A stretch of DNA of 19,434 nt from contig CAZRHE010000024.1 in assembly GCA_964599875.1 (NCBI GenBank), forward strand, positions 1 through 19,434. The letters are read 5' to 3'. This document shows, in pieces, positions 1-7,842 of the stretch. The notes below the pieces were generated by a model, which saw only the letters and a list, made by a program, of their open reading frames with translations, made no database searches and was not told the origin of the DNA. The stretch's first letter is position 1, and each line of letters opens with the position of its first letter. This DNA is from RGIG4097 sp964599875 (lineage in GTDB: Bacteria; Bacillota; Clostridia; Christensenellales; CAG-917). Made by a program: the position numbers and the translations under genes.

Positions 1-2
1 CG

Positions 3-65
3 CCGATAGGCGGGATTTCGGGGTCTACCGAGTATCAGTTTAAAGGGTCGATAAATTCCCTCTGA
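3..65 (+). CDS. Probable C-terminal end of an unidentified protein (5' end outside window)
   Basis: One plus frame is open from the window edge to a TGA at 63-65 and would give the last 20 residues of a protein, starting PIGGISGSTEYQF. The stop lies 21 bases before a good terminator hairpin, as expected for the last gene of an operon. A second frame is open only to 43, so the choice of frame is not certain. Too little is present to name a family. No function is proposed. Confidence 0.35.
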   Translation, partial: PIGGISGSTEYQFKGSINSL

Positions 66-86
66 TTCAAATCTCTCTTTTATACC

Positions 87-124
87 GAAACGCGACGGCA
101 TTTTGTCGTCGCGTTTCTCTTTAT
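87..124 (+). terminator. Rho-independent terminator
   Basis: A ten-base-pair stem GAAACGCGAC (87-96) / GTCGCGTTTC (108-117) is closed by an 11-base loop and followed by the T-rich CTCTTTAT. It would end transcription of the gene whose 3' end lies at the window start. Confidence 0.7.
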
Positions 125-125
125 A

Positions 126-633
126 AGGCATAATTGTTTCGCTTCTGCGAGATTACGTCACAAGACACTTTGCGCTATATCTTCTGCGAAGATTATTATG
201 CGTCGTGACTTGTTCCTTTTTCCCCTTCCGCAAAAATCTGCGCCTAAATTTAGCATAATGCGAATACTTATTGCCGTTGGCTTGTTTTTGCGGCGTGGAT
301 GCCCCCTGTGCTCGCTCGGAATGACGAAATAGTGGGGGACACCAATCTTCGACGTCATTCAGAGGAGCACATAGTGCGACGAAGAATCTCCGGGAACGGC
401 ACCACTTTTTCTACTTTGGGTCGGAACAAGTATTTATAATTTCCCAACCCCGAATAGAACCGTCATTTTCACTTAACTCTCGTTTTGCGACGAGCCGCCT
501 CTAGCAAAACGCACCGCTGTCGCGTTTGCGGCAGAGCAAACATGCGACGTGCGTCGGCGCTCGATGCGTGCATCGACATTCGGCGCCGTGAGCGACAGAC
601 CAGGAAAACGAAGTTTTATCGCGTCGTCGCTCA
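126..633. other. Gene-poor region between the first terminator and trpB
   Basis: I see no convincing gene here. Short open frames have no ribosome binding site and overlap repeats or trpB. The region holds repeat copy 1 (295-440) and two GC-rich foldable stretches. GCAAAACGC (504-512) can pair with GCGTTTGC (522-529). A compound hairpin at 556-587 has TCGATGC/GCATCGA (561-567/570-576) nested inside GGCGC/GCGCC. Either could form the 3' end of the trpB transcript, but neither has a good T-run on the minus strand, so no trpB terminator is called. Confidence 0.5.
295..440 (+). repeat. Dispersed imperfect palindromic repeat, copy 1
   Basis: This stretch shares long identical blocks with 1992-2130, for example CGACGAAGAATCTCCGGGAA and GTCATTCAGAGGA, in the same orientation. 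Inside each copy a left arm ending in AATGAC is roughly inverted relative to the right arm starting GTCATTC, and GTGG..TGCC at the left mirrors GGCACC at the right. The GTCATTC...AGAATCT type of repeat is a familiar short interspersed palindromic element in anaerobe genomes. No coding capacity is seen. Confidence 0.7.
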
Positions 634-1944
634 TCATAATTCGTGTTTTAACGCTCTCTCGTAGCTTATAAGGTCGAAGTAACCCGTTCCCGTGAGTCCG
701 AATAGGATCGTCTTCTTCTCCCCCGTTTCTCGGCATTTGAGAGCCTCGTCCACCGCAACTTTGATTGCGTGTGCGCTTTCGGGCGCGGGAAGAGTGCCTT
801 CAACCCTTGCAAATTTGATTGCGGCGTCGAAAACGTCTTTTTGCTCGACCGCCCTTGCCTCGTCGAGATATCCGTCGTGATACAGACTGCTGAGCATGGG
901 ATTCATGCCGTGATAGCGCAGTCCGCCCGCATGGCTTGCAGACGGGATAAATCCACTGCCGAGCGTATACATTTTCGCAAGCGGAGTGACTTTGCCCGTG
1001 TCGCAATAGTCGTATTTGTATTCGCCTTTCGTAAGGCTCGGACAATTCGCAGGCTCGACGGCAATGAAGTACGGATTTGCCTTTCCTTTCAACTTGTCGC
1101 GCATAAACGGCGAGATGAGTCCGCCTAAATTGCTACCGCCACCCGCGCATCCGATGACGATATCGGGATACGTATCGTGTTTTTCCATAGCGGTTTTTGT
1201 TTCGATTCCTATTACGGATTGGTGCAAAACCACCTGATTCAGCACACTACCCAACACGTATCGTGTACTTTCCAAAGAAGTCGCAACTTCGACCGCCTCG
1301 GATATCGCCGTGCCCAAAGACCCGCTGTTGTCGGGATTTTCGGCAAGCATTCTCCGCCCGACTTCCGTCGTGTCGCTCGGTGACGCTATAACTTTTGCGC
1401 CGTACACTTGCATAACGTTTTTGCGTTGCGGTTTGAGAAGATAACTGCATCGCACCATAAACACGGTCAAATCAAGTCCGAAATAACCGCACGCCATACT
1501 GAGAGCGGTTCCCCATTGCCCGGCACCCGTTTCCGTCGTCACCCCTTTCAATCCTTGTTCCTTTGCGTAGTACGCTTGCGCAATCGCGCTGTTGAGTTTG
1601 TGACTTCCGCTCGTGTTGTTTCCCTCGAATTTGTAGTAAATCTCCGCAGGCGTATCGAGAGCCTTTTCAAGACAATACGCGCGCACCAGCGGAGACGGGC
1701 GATACATTTTATAAAAATTGCGCACCGCATCGGGAATTTCTATATAGGCGTCCGTTTCGTTCAACTCTTGCTTTGCAAGTTCCGTGCAGAAAATCCTTTC
1801 CATATCCGAAAGCGAAACCGCTTCCAAAGTTTGCGGATTTAGAAGAGGACTGTCTTTGCGCGGCATATCCGCCCGAAGGTTATACCAATCTTTCGGCAAA
1901 TCGTTTTCGTTGAGATAAATTTTGTAAGGGATTTCTTTTGCCAT
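634..1944 (-). CDS. trpB: Tryptophan synthase beta chain, TrpB2 type
   Basis: This pyridoxal-phosphate enzyme joins indole (or indole released by TrpA) with L-serine to give L-tryptophan in the cytoplasm. The 436-residue length and the extended N-terminus fit the TrpB2 subgroup rather than the ~400-residue TrpB1. Visible are the PLP lysine K116 in SGSHKLNSA, the catalytic glutamate motif ETGAGQWG (138-145), the PLP-phosphate loop CAGGGSN (266-272) and a C-terminal GLTGTGYFD. The start at 1944 is chosen because CAGGAGG lies six bases upstream. An in-frame start at 2052 would run through repeat copy 2 and lacks a ribosome site. No trpA or other trp gene is adjacent, so it may salvage free indole or work with a distant TrpA. 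TrpB2 proteins usually lack good TrpA contacts, which fits a lone gene. Confidence 0.93.
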   Translation of the reverse strand: MAKEIPYKIYLNENDLPKDWYNLRADMPRKDSPLLNPQTLEAVSLSDMERIFCTELAKQELNETDAYIEIPDAVRNFYKMYRPSPLVRAYCLEKALDTPAEIYYKFEGNNTSGSHKLNSAIAQAYYAKEQGLKGVTTETGAGQWGTALSMACGYFGLDLTVFMVRCSYLLKPQRKNVMQVYGAKVIASPSDTTEVGRRMLAENPDNSGSLGTAISEAVEVATSLESTRYVLGSVLNQVVLHQSVIGIETKTAMEKHDTYPDIVIGCAGGGSNLGGLISPFMRDKLKGKANPYFIAVEPANCPSLTKGEYKYDYCDTGKVTPLAKMYTLGSGFIPSASHAGGLRYHGMNPMLSSLYHDGYLDEARAVEQKDVFDAAIKFARVEGTLPAPESAHAIKVAVDEALKCRETGEKKTILFGLTGTGYFDLISYERALKHEL

Positions 1945-1991
1945 ATTGACCTCCTGTTTCTTACGCATCGAAGCCGTCGGCGATTTTCGCA

Positions 1992-2130
1992 GTGGGGTGC
2001 CACTTGTGTTCCTCGCAATGACACGTAAAATTAACGAACACAAACCTGTCATTCAGAGGAATGCGATAGCACGACGAAGAATCTCCGGGAACGGCACCGC
2101 TTTTCTACTTGTGAACACAACTATTTATTG
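1992..2130 (+). repeat. Dispersed imperfect palindromic repeat, copy 2 (in the trpB leader)
   Basis: Second copy of the repeat at 295-440, in direct orientation. Shared blocks include GTCATTCAGAGGA, CGACGAAGAATCTCCGGGAA and TTTTCTACTT. The left arm (TTCCTCGCAATGAC) is inverted relative to the right arm (GTCATTCAGAGGAA). It lies between the trpB promoter and the trpB start, so it would be transcribed as a structured 5' leader. The two copies flank trpB. Confidence 0.7.
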
Positions 2131-2149
2131 CACGGCTATTTTTTACTTT

Positions 2150-2178
2150 ACCATATCATCGAACTAAAGTGTTGTCAA
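2150..2178 (-). promoter_or_regulatory. Predicted sigma-70-type promoter of trpB
   Basis: On the minus strand there is a perfect -35 TTGACA (2173-2178), a 17-base spacer and -10 TATGGT (2150-2155). Transcription would start near 2143, giving a leader of about 200 bases that contains repeat copy 2. No other good promoter lies closer to trpB. Confidence 0.6.
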
Positions 2179-2247
2179 CGGAATTTTTTCTATACGTCGT
2201 TTCCTCTTACGACTTAAAATATTTTTGAAAATTTTTGTTCAATTCGC

Positions 2248-2276
2248 TTTACAATTCCCATTGCGCAACGTATAAT
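2248..2276 (+). promoter_or_regulatory. Predicted promoter of the amino-acid ABC transporter operon
   Basis: -35 TTTACA (2248-2253), a 17-base spacer and a perfect -10 TATAAT (2271-2276), about 55 bases before the ATG at 2332. It is divergent from the trpB promoter, with roughly 70 bases between the two -35 boxes. Confidence 0.75.
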
Positions 2277-2331
2277 ACAATCAATTCATCGCTTTAATGC
2301 GCTAAACTGCTAAATCAAAAGGAGATAGAAA

Positions 2332-3141
2332 ATGAAAAAAATCGTCTGCGCACTTCTTATAATATCCGTCATCGCTCTCGGCGCGTTTTCCCTCGTCGCT
2401 TGCAACGGCGACGACACCGACAAACTCGTAACAATCGGCTACACGCTCTACGAGCCTATGAACTACGAAGAAAACGGCGTCCTCGTCGGATTCGACACCG
2501 ACCTTGCCAAAGCGGTTTTTGAGAAACTCGGATACACCGTGCAATTCAAACTCATCGACTGGAACAACAAGTACGTAGACCTCAACGCAGGCACCGTGGA
2601 TTGCCTATGGAACGGATTCACCGCAAACTCCGCGGACGACGACGGAATACAACGCAGTCAAAAAGTGGATTTTTCATATAACTACATGCAAAACGCGCAA
2701 GCGGTCGTCGTGAGAACGGATTCTTCGATTGCCACGGCAAGCGATCTCGTAGGCAAAATCGGCTACGCGGAAAAAGGCTCCGCAGGCGAATCCTATGCAA
2801 ACGAACTCCTTTCGGGAAGCGGTAGCGTAAGCACGGCAACTAAACAAACGGACGCAATCCTTCAAGTCCGCACGGGTGCCGCAGACTACGCAGTCGTCGA
2901 TTATCAACTTGCAAACAGCATAGTCGGCAAAGGCGATTTTGCAAATCTCAAAATGGTATCCGCCCTCGAATCCGCATCCGAATTTTACGCGATAGGTTTC
3001 AAAAAAGGTAGCGATCTCACCGCCAAAGTCAACGGCGCACTCGTCGAACTTGCAAAGGACGGAACCATACTTCAACTTGCCGAAAAGTACGGCGTTGCAA
3101 ACTCGGTCATTCTTGACTATAGCGACCAAATCAACGGTTAA
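2332..3141 (+). CDS. Polar amino-acid ABC transporter, substrate-binding lipoprotein
   Basis: A 269-residue extracytoplasmic solute-binding protein that would capture an amino acid and deliver it to the permease encoded next. The N-terminus MKKIVCALLI plus a hydrophobic core ends in the lipobox LVAC, so C24 would be lipidated and the protein tethered to the outer face of the membrane. The body has the family-3 (SBP_bac_3) hallmarks: an early YEPMNYEENGVLVGFDTDLA segment, then DWNNKYVDLNAGTVDCLWNG and a C-terminal LAKDGTILQLAEKYG. AAAGGAG lies seven bases before the ATG. It is the first gene of an operon with permease and ATPase. The substrate cannot be fixed from sequence; glutamine, cystine or another polar amino acid are all possible. 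Confidence 0.9.
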   Translation: MKKIVCALLIISVIALGAFSLVACNGDDTDKLVTIGYTLYEPMNYEENGVLVGFDTDLAKAVFEKLGYTVQFKLIDWNNKYVDLNAGTVDCLWNGFTANSADDDGIQRSQKVDFSYNYMQNAQAVVVRTDSSIATASDLVGKIGYAEKGSAGESYANELLSGSGSVSTATKQTDAILQVRTGAADYAVVDYQLANSIVGKGDFANLKMVSALESASEFYAIGFKKGSDLTAKVNGALVELAKDGTILQLAEKYGVANSVILDYSDQING

Positions 3142-3165
3142 TACGATTAAAACGAGAGATAAACT

Positions 3166-3855
3166 ATGTCATTCGGTGAAGTAACGTTATATTTATTGGA
3201 CGGATTCAAAATCACGTGTTTGCTTTTTGCACTCACGTTGGTTTTCTCTCTGCCCCTCGGACTCCTCATCGCTTTCTGTTCGATGAGCAAGTTCAAACCC
3301 CTTTCGGTTTTCTCGAAAATCGTGGTTTGGATTGTCCGCGGAATACCCCTCATGCTGCAGATTTTCATCATCTACTACGTGCCGGGATTTCTCAATTATA
3401 ACGTCTTCGCAAAGGTTGACACCTACTTCGTTTTGAACTACGGATTGCAAGACGCAGGACGTTTTATAGCCGTCGTCATCGCATTCTCATTCAACTACGC
3501 CTGCTACTTTTCAGAGATTTACAGAGGCGGAATTGAAAGCATCTCCGTCGGGCAACACGAGGCGGCGCAAGCACTCGGAATGACAAAGGCGCAAACCTTC
3601 CGCTACGTGATTTTCCCGCAGGTATTCAAGCGCATAATGCCCCCTATGTCCAACGAAATCATAACTCTCGTCAAGGACACCGCACTATCCCGCGTAATTC
3701 TCGTCGGCGAACTCATCATGAAAGCGGAACAACTCATGGCGTCCGCGCTCATATGGCCGCTGTTCTATTCGGGAGCGTTCTATCTGATATTCGTCGGCGT
3801 GCTGACGGTGATATTCAACCGCATCGAGAAAAAATTGAGTTACTACAAGGTGTGA
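3166..3855 (+). CDS. Polar amino-acid ABC transporter, permease
   Basis: A 229-residue inner-membrane subunit of the importer. The sequence is hydrophobic, with about five membrane segments: one near residues 15-40, the RGIPLMLQIFIIYYVPGF stretch (59-75) typical of HisM/GlnP-type permeases, one near 97-117, one near 172-184, and one near 197-218. The cytoplasmic EAA coupling loop (EAAQALGMTKAQTF, 132-145) contacts the ATPase. The gene starts 24 bases after the binding-protein stop, and its TGA is followed after one base by the ATG of the ATPase gene, so the three are co-transcribed. It probably works as a homodimer, since no second permease gene is present. Confidence 0.92.
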   Translation: MSFGEVTLYLLDGFKITCLLFALTLVFSLPLGLLIAFCSMSKFKPLSVFSKIVVWIVRGIPLMLQIFIIYYVPGFLNYNVFAKVDTYFVLNYGLQDAGRFIAVVIAFSFNYACYFSEIYRGGIESISVGQHEAAQALGMTKAQTFRYVIFPQVFKRIMPPMSNEIITLVKDTALSRVILVGELIMKAEQLMASALIWPLFYSGAFYLIFVGVLTVIFNRIEKKLSYYKV

Positions 3856-3856
3856 T

Positions 3857-4699
3857 ATGTCTATACTCGAAGTCAAAAACTTAAAGAAAAATTTCGGCGA
3901 CGTCGAAGTGCTGAAAGGCATAGATTTCACCGTAGAAAAAGGGGAAGTCGTCGCAATAATAGGCTCGTCGGGAAGTGGAAAAACGACCCTGCTTCGTTGC
4001 CTCAATTTTCTCGAAACGGCGGACGAAGGGCAAATCGTGGTGAACGGCGAAACCCTATTCGACGCCTCTAACGACAAAAAAGAAAGCGCGAAAAGCATCC
4101 GCGAAAAGAGGTTGCATTTCGGACTTGTGTTTCAATCTTTCAACCTCTTTCCGCACATGACGGCGTTTAAAAACGTCAGGCTTGCGGCGGGATTAATCGA
4201 AAAAGAACGCATAGACTCGAAAGTCAAAGAATTGCGCAAAAGCGGAGTTAAACATGCACAGTTGAGTGTATTAAAGTCCGATATGCGCAAGAAGTCCAAT
4301 TCGGAACTCGACGAAAGAGCCTATGCGCTTCTTGATAAAGTCGGGCTTCGCAACAAGGCGAACGCCTATCCTTGCGAGTTAAGCGGAGGGCAACAACAGC
4401 GTATCGCAATTGCGCGTGCGCTCGCCCTCTCGCCCGACGTCCTTTGTTTCGACGAGCCCACGTCCGCTCTCGACCCCGAACTCACGGGAGAAGTCCTCAA
4501 AGTCATCAGAGGACTTAAATCCGCCGACAGCACCATGATTATCGTGACTCACGAAATGGACTTTGCAAGAAACGTCGCGGACAAAGTGATTTTCATGTCG
4601 GACGGCGTCATAGAAGAAATGGGAACTCCTTATGCGATTTTCGAAAATCCGCAGAGCGAAAAGACGAAAAATTTTTTGTCGTATTCTAACGATTTTTGA
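3857..4699 (+). CDS. Polar amino-acid ABC transporter, ATP-binding protein
   Basis: The 280-residue ATPase that powers the importer. Walker A GSSGSGKTT (36-44), Q-loop Q93, signature LSGGQ (175-179), Walker B VLCFDE (195-200) and switch H232 are all intact. Close relatives such as GlnQ are about 240 residues. The extra length is a charged insertion of roughly 30-40 residues (about 115-155, rich in K, R, S and E) between the Q-loop and the signature motif, plus a short insertion near 70-82. The start is one base after the permease stop, consistent with translational coupling. No terminator is visible before the guaA2 promoter at 4711, so some read-through into guaA2 is possible. Confidence 0.93.
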   Translation: MSILEVKNLKKNFGDVEVLKGIDFTVEKGEVVAIIGSSGSGKTTLLRCLNFLETADEGQIVVNGETLFDASNDKKESAKSIREKRLHFGLVFQSFNLFPHMTAFKNVRLAAGLIEKERIDSKVKELRKSGVKHAQLSVLKSDMRKKSNSELDERAYALLDKVGLRNKANAYPCELSGGQQQRIAIARALALSPDVLCFDEPTSALDPELTGEVLKVIRGLKSADSTMIIVTHEMDFARNVADKVIFMSDGVIEEMGTPYAIFENPQSEKTKNFLSYSNDF

Positions 4700-4710
4700 T
4701 ATTCATATTG

Positions 4711-4739
4711 TTGTCTTACTGAAATATTTGTTGTATAAT
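4711..4739 (+). promoter_or_regulatory. Predicted promoter of the GMP synthetase gene
   Basis: -35 TTGTCT (4711-4716), a 17-base spacer and a perfect -10 TATAAT (4734-4739), 36 bases upstream of the ATG at 4776. No purine-riboswitch-like leader fits in the short space that follows. Confidence 0.65.
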
Positions 4740-4775
4740 TCTCTCGAAATCAAAATTTTATAGGAGAATTTTCTT

Positions 4776-5723
4776 ATGGACAAAAACTTCATCGAGAAGC
4801 AACTGGAAGAACTTTCTGCAAAACTCAAAGGCAAGCGCGTCCTCCTCGCCCTCTCCGGCGGTGTTGACAGTTCGGTCTGCGCGGCACTCATTCACAAGGC
4901 GGCACCCGAATCCCTCGTTTGCGTTTTCGTCAATCACGGACTCCTCCGCAAAGGCGAATTCGAGCAAGTGCAAGAGGTCTTTAAAGGTCAATTCGGCATG
5001 AACCTCATCGCAGTGGACGCGGAAGACCGTTTCCTCGACAGACTTAAAGGCGTAACCGATCCCGAACAAAAACGTAAAATCATCGGCGACGAATTTATAC
5101 GCGTGTTCCAAGACGAAGCAAAGAAACTCGGTCAAATCGAATTCCTTGCACAAGGCACCATTCTCCCCGACATCATCGAAAGCGGCACGGACGGCAAGAA
5201 CAAACTCGTCAAATCCCACCACAACGTGGGCGGTCTTCCCGAAAACATCGGTTTCGAAGGTCTTATCGAACCCGTACGCGATCTCTATAAATTCGAAGTC
5301 CGCGAAGTCGGCAGAGCACTCGGACTCCCCGATTTCATCGTCGACCGTCAACCCTTCCCCGGCCCCGGCCTCGGCGTGCGTTGCGTAGGCGAAATCACTC
5401 GTGAAAAACTCGCAATCCTCCGCGAAGCAGACGCAATCTTCCGCGAAGAAATCGAAAAAGCGGGTCTTGGCGATAAGATTTGGCAATACTTCGCAATCAT
5501 CAACGACTCCCTCACCACGGGCGTGAAAGACGGCGAAAGACTGTACGGCCATATGATAGCACTCCGTGCAATCAACACCCACGACGCAGTCACCGCAGAT
5601 TGGGCGGAAGTCCCCTACTCCGTCATCCGCGCGGCAAGCAATCGTATCAGCCAAATCGACGGCGTCAACCGCGTCGTGTACGACTGCACCACCAAACCCC
5701 CTGCGACCATCGAATGGGAATAA
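4776..5723 (+). CDS. guaA: GMP synthase ATP-pyrophosphatase subunit, no glutaminase domain
   Basis: Converts XMP to GMP using ATP and ammonia, the last step of GMP synthesis. The 315 residues cover the ATP-pyrophosphatase domain, with the PP-loop SGGVDSS (27-33), and the C-terminal dimerisation domain with DRQPFPGPGLGVRCVGEIT and the terminal KPPATIEWE that closes over XMP. The usual bacterial enzyme is about 510-525 residues because a class I glutamine amidotransferase domain precedes this part. Here the ATG has its own AGGAGA ribosome site and promoter, and the upstream DNA encodes a transporter ATPase, so this is a genuine short form and not a truncation. Two-subunit GMP synthases of this form are known in archaea and occur in some bacteria. 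The glutaminase partner is not in the window and would have to be encoded elsewhere, or free ammonia is used. Confidence 0.94.
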   Translation: MDKNFIEKQLEELSAKLKGKRVLLALSGGVDSSVCAALIHKAAPESLVCVFVNHGLLRKGEFEQVQEVFKGQFGMNLIAVDAEDRFLDRLKGVTDPEQKRKIIGDEFIRVFQDEAKKLGQIEFLAQGTILPDIIESGTDGKNKLVKSHHNVGGLPENIGFEGLIEPVRDLYKFEVREVGRALGLPDFIVDRQPFPGPGLGVRCVGEITREKLAILREADAIFREEIEKAGLGDKIWQYFAIINDSLTTGVKDGERLYGHMIALRAINTHDAVTADWAEVPYSVIRAASNRISQIDGVNRVVYDCTTKPPATIEWE

Positions 5724-5745
5724 AAACAAACTGCTAAATAACACG

Positions 5746-5774
5746 AAAATCCCGACTTCGGTCGGGATTTTTTA
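5746..5774 (+). terminator. Rho-independent terminator after guaA
   Basis: A stem AAAATCCCGAC (5746-5756) with a TTCG tetraloop pairs with GTCGGGATTTT (5761-5771) and continues into T-rich sequence. The A-run on the left makes it usable in both directions, serving the convergent cotH-like gene as well. Confidence 0.9.
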
Positions 5775-5827
5775 TTGATATGACTTTTAAGTCGAGGTCT
5801 TTTTATAAGCGGTTTCCGATTGCGTTT

Positions 5828-7705
5828 TTAGATATTGCCGTCGAGATAGGCAAGTCGCGCTTCCGCCCACGCAATAATTTGGGCGTAATTGTTTTCGTTT
5901 TGGCTCGGCACCGTACTCCATTTCACTTTATCCGCCTCGACCACTTCCGTCGGGATTTTGTCGAAAAACGCGGCGAATTCTTTTTGTATATTTTGCAGGC
6001 TCAAAACGTCCTCTCTCAATTCAAAGTATCTTGATTTGATTTCTTCATAATAGTTTCTATAAAACTTGCTCCAAAGGTCGTTACAGCCCGAAATCGCTTC
6101 CCAAGAATAGGAGGTTGCGGGTATCACGATTTCGCCGTCCCAACGCATACCCCAAGTGCCGTCCATATCGTAAGGACTCGTCTGCCAAGTTTTGCCGTCG
6201 TAGGTCACCCACAAAATATTTTTGGCGGTGTTATCGAGGGCGCAAATTACGGTCGTATAGATATAGCAGTCAATGCACCTTTCGACGTTGAGGTATTCCG
6301 AAATACCTTTTTTGAACGAATCTCCGTCGTTATTTCGCACAAAGTTGCTCATTGCGTTGAAACTGTCCACTATCCAATCGGTGGAATCGTCTTCGCTTTC
6401 TTCGTTGGAATAATATTCGAGCGCGACGCCTTCTGCGAAATCCTTCGTTATATTCTCCATCAACGCGGGCGCAAGCATCCAAGCATCCCCCATCAGAATC
6501 GCTTGATTTTTCTCGTCGCTATCCGACATTCCGAACATCCACTTATCTTTCGGAATATTCAGCGTATACAGCCCGTGATAGACGCCGTTCTCAAACACCA
6601 AAACCGGATAACCGTCCACGACGCCGCTGTTGTTAAGGTCGGATATTTCGTCGTCAAGGTCGCGAGTTTTCGCAATTTGCGAATAAATCCTCCCCGACAC
6701 AATATTTCTTGCTTGTGAAAAGTCAACCCAATTCGCTTTCAAGCAATACTTCTTTTGCTTGCCCCAAGAGTCGTTGATTTTTATCTTGCTATCCAATTTG
6801 AGAGTGTAGTTTTTCTTCGGGAAACCGACGCTCGAAGATCCTTGCAGTTTGACGGTGCCCGTGTTTTCAAAACTCTTTTCGCCGAGATACGTGAAGTTCA
6901 CTTCAACCTTATTCGTTTTGGATGCGGATGCTATATTTCCGCTCAAATTGATAATAGGAATATTAAAGTCCGAATAAGTCAAAGACTTTATAAATCGCAC
7001 GCCGCATTCTTCACAAACGAAATACGCGGGACACGCAACGTCGCACTCGTCCATAATGAAGGATTCAAATTCGCAATGTTCGCAAATGAAATCGTACTCT
7101 CCGCAATTTACGCACTTTCCGTCCGCAACGGCGTGATATTCTTTTTGGTCGTCGAGGGAGAAAGTTTCCTCTCCTATCGCACCGCACGCGCAACTCTTAT
7201 AGTAAACGGTCGAAGTTTCTCCGCATATCATTTTTTGTTTGAGTGCGGAATCCGTCTTTTCGTTCAAATCGTAAACGTGAGCGGTTTTCGCCTTTATTTT
7301 TCCACATTCGCACTCCTCCCAATGATAATCCGCATCATTTTTAATGATGAAAGAATGTTCGGTTTCGTTTTTCTTAACGCCGCAGTCGCATTCAATCCAG
7401 TGCTTTTCTTCGTCGTATTTTACGTTAAACTCGTGTTCGACTATATTTCTAATCGCACCGCATTCGCACTTTTCTCGGTGATTTTCGTCGTTACCGACGA
7501 CGTTGAAAGTATGCTCGACTTTATCCTTAATCGCACCGCAGTCGCATTCAAACCAATGCGATTCGTCGTCGGTTTTCAATTTAAAATCGTGCGGATATTC
7601 GTCTTTTTTATCCCCGCATTCGCACTCCTGCCAATGATAGTCGGCGTCGAATTTCGTTTCGTAAACGTGCGTCTTATTGCACGCCGTCAACGAAAAAATC
7701 AGCAC
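5828..7705 (-). CDS. CotH-kinase-family lipoprotein with His/Cys repeats; start region disrupted by a microsatellite
   Basis: The in-frame body is 625 residues counted from a GTG at 7705, which has no ribosome site. The natural start is probably an ATG at 7796 (AAGGA upstream) or 7800. With the 14 GATA units present, both run out of frame and stop at once. One unit fewer joins ATG 7796 to a lipoprotein signal ending SLTAC. In the mature part, five 26-residue repeats (13-142) share H1, H12, C16 and C18 (HW.ECDCG type), followed by a Cys-rich stretch (about 165-245) that may bind metal. From about 250 a CotH-like domain shows LQGSSSVGFPKKNYTLK, KANWVDFSQARN, GLYTLNIPKDKW and the DMDGTW metal/catalytic motif. 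CotH proteins are atypical kinases known from spore coats; in non-sporulating gut bacteria they occur as surface lipoproteins. It lies 42 bases behind the exporter operon. Confidence 0.8.
   Translation of the reverse strand: MLIFSLTACNKTHVYETKFDADYHWQECECGDKKDEYPHDFKLKTDDESHWFECDCGAIKDKVEHTFNVVGNDENHREKCECGAIRNIVEHEFNVKYDEEKHWIECDCGVKKNETEHSFIIKNDADYHWEECECGKIKAKTAHVYDLNEKTDSALKQKMICGETSTVYYKSCACGAIGEETFSLDDQKEYHAVADGKCVNCGEYDFICEHCEFESFIMDECDVACPAYFVCEECGVRFIKSLTYSDFNIPIINLSGNIASASKTNKVEVNFTYLGEKSFENTGTVKLQGSSSVGFPKKNYTLKLDSKIKINDSWGKQKKYCLKANWVDFSQARNIVSGRIYSQIAKTRDLDDEISDLNNSGVVDGYPVLVFENGVYHGLYTLNIPKDKWMFGMSDSDEKNQAILMGDAWMLAPALMENITKDFAEGVALEYYSNEESEDDSTDWIVDSFNAMSNFVRNNDGDSFKKGISEYLNVERCIDCYIYTTVICALDNTAKNILWVTYDGKTWQTSPYDMDGTWGMRWDGEIVIPATSYSWEAISGCNDLWSKFYRNYYEEIKSRYFELREDVLSLQNIQKEFAAFFDKIPTEVVEADKVKWSTVPSQNENNYAQIIAWAEARLAYLDGNI
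7280..7669 (-). repeat. Five tandem 78-bp coding repeats (26-residue His/Cys units)
   Basis: Five consecutive units encode 26 residues each with the pattern H-x10-H-x3-C-x-C-G, ending in a charged K/E-rich segment before the next H. The DNA copies have diverged, but the spacing is exact. The conserved His and Cys could form one metal site per unit. A sixth, degenerate unit follows in the protein. Confidence 0.8.
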
Positions 7706-7717
7706 TACAAAGATTAT

Positions 7718-7774
<57 letters not shown>

Positions 7775-7813
7775 GACTTTCCGCGTGCTTTTTCATTCAT
7801 ATTTTCCTTTGAA

Positions 7814-7837
7814 ATAGCCCCCGTTTCCGAGGGCTAT
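7814..7837 (-). terminator. Hairpin between the exporter operon and the cotH-like gene
   Basis: ATAGCCC (7814-7820) pairs with GGGCTAT (7831-7837), extended by CG/CG inside. On the minus strand the stem is followed by only a short T-run (ATTTC), so termination may be partial. The ribosome site of the cotH-like gene lies directly after it. Confidence 0.55.
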
Positions 7838-7842
7838 GGCGG

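Noticed and set aside
473..736. Small open frame overlapping the trpB 3' end on the minus strand
   Set aside because: It overlaps trpB in another frame, has no ribosome site and runs into foldable GC-rich sequence. It is a shadow frame.
1945..2140. T-box or other tryptophan-sensing leader before trpB
   Set aside because: A GTGGCACC-like string in the leader recalls a T-box, but the same sequence belongs to the dispersed repeat that also occurs downstream of trpB, and no antiterminator/terminator pair is visible.
4758..5744. Long antisense open frame (about 328 codons) opposite the GMP synthetase gene
   Set aside because: The plus strand encodes an intact, easily recognised GuaA. The antisense frame is a by-product of codon bias, has low-complexity composition and no ribosome site.
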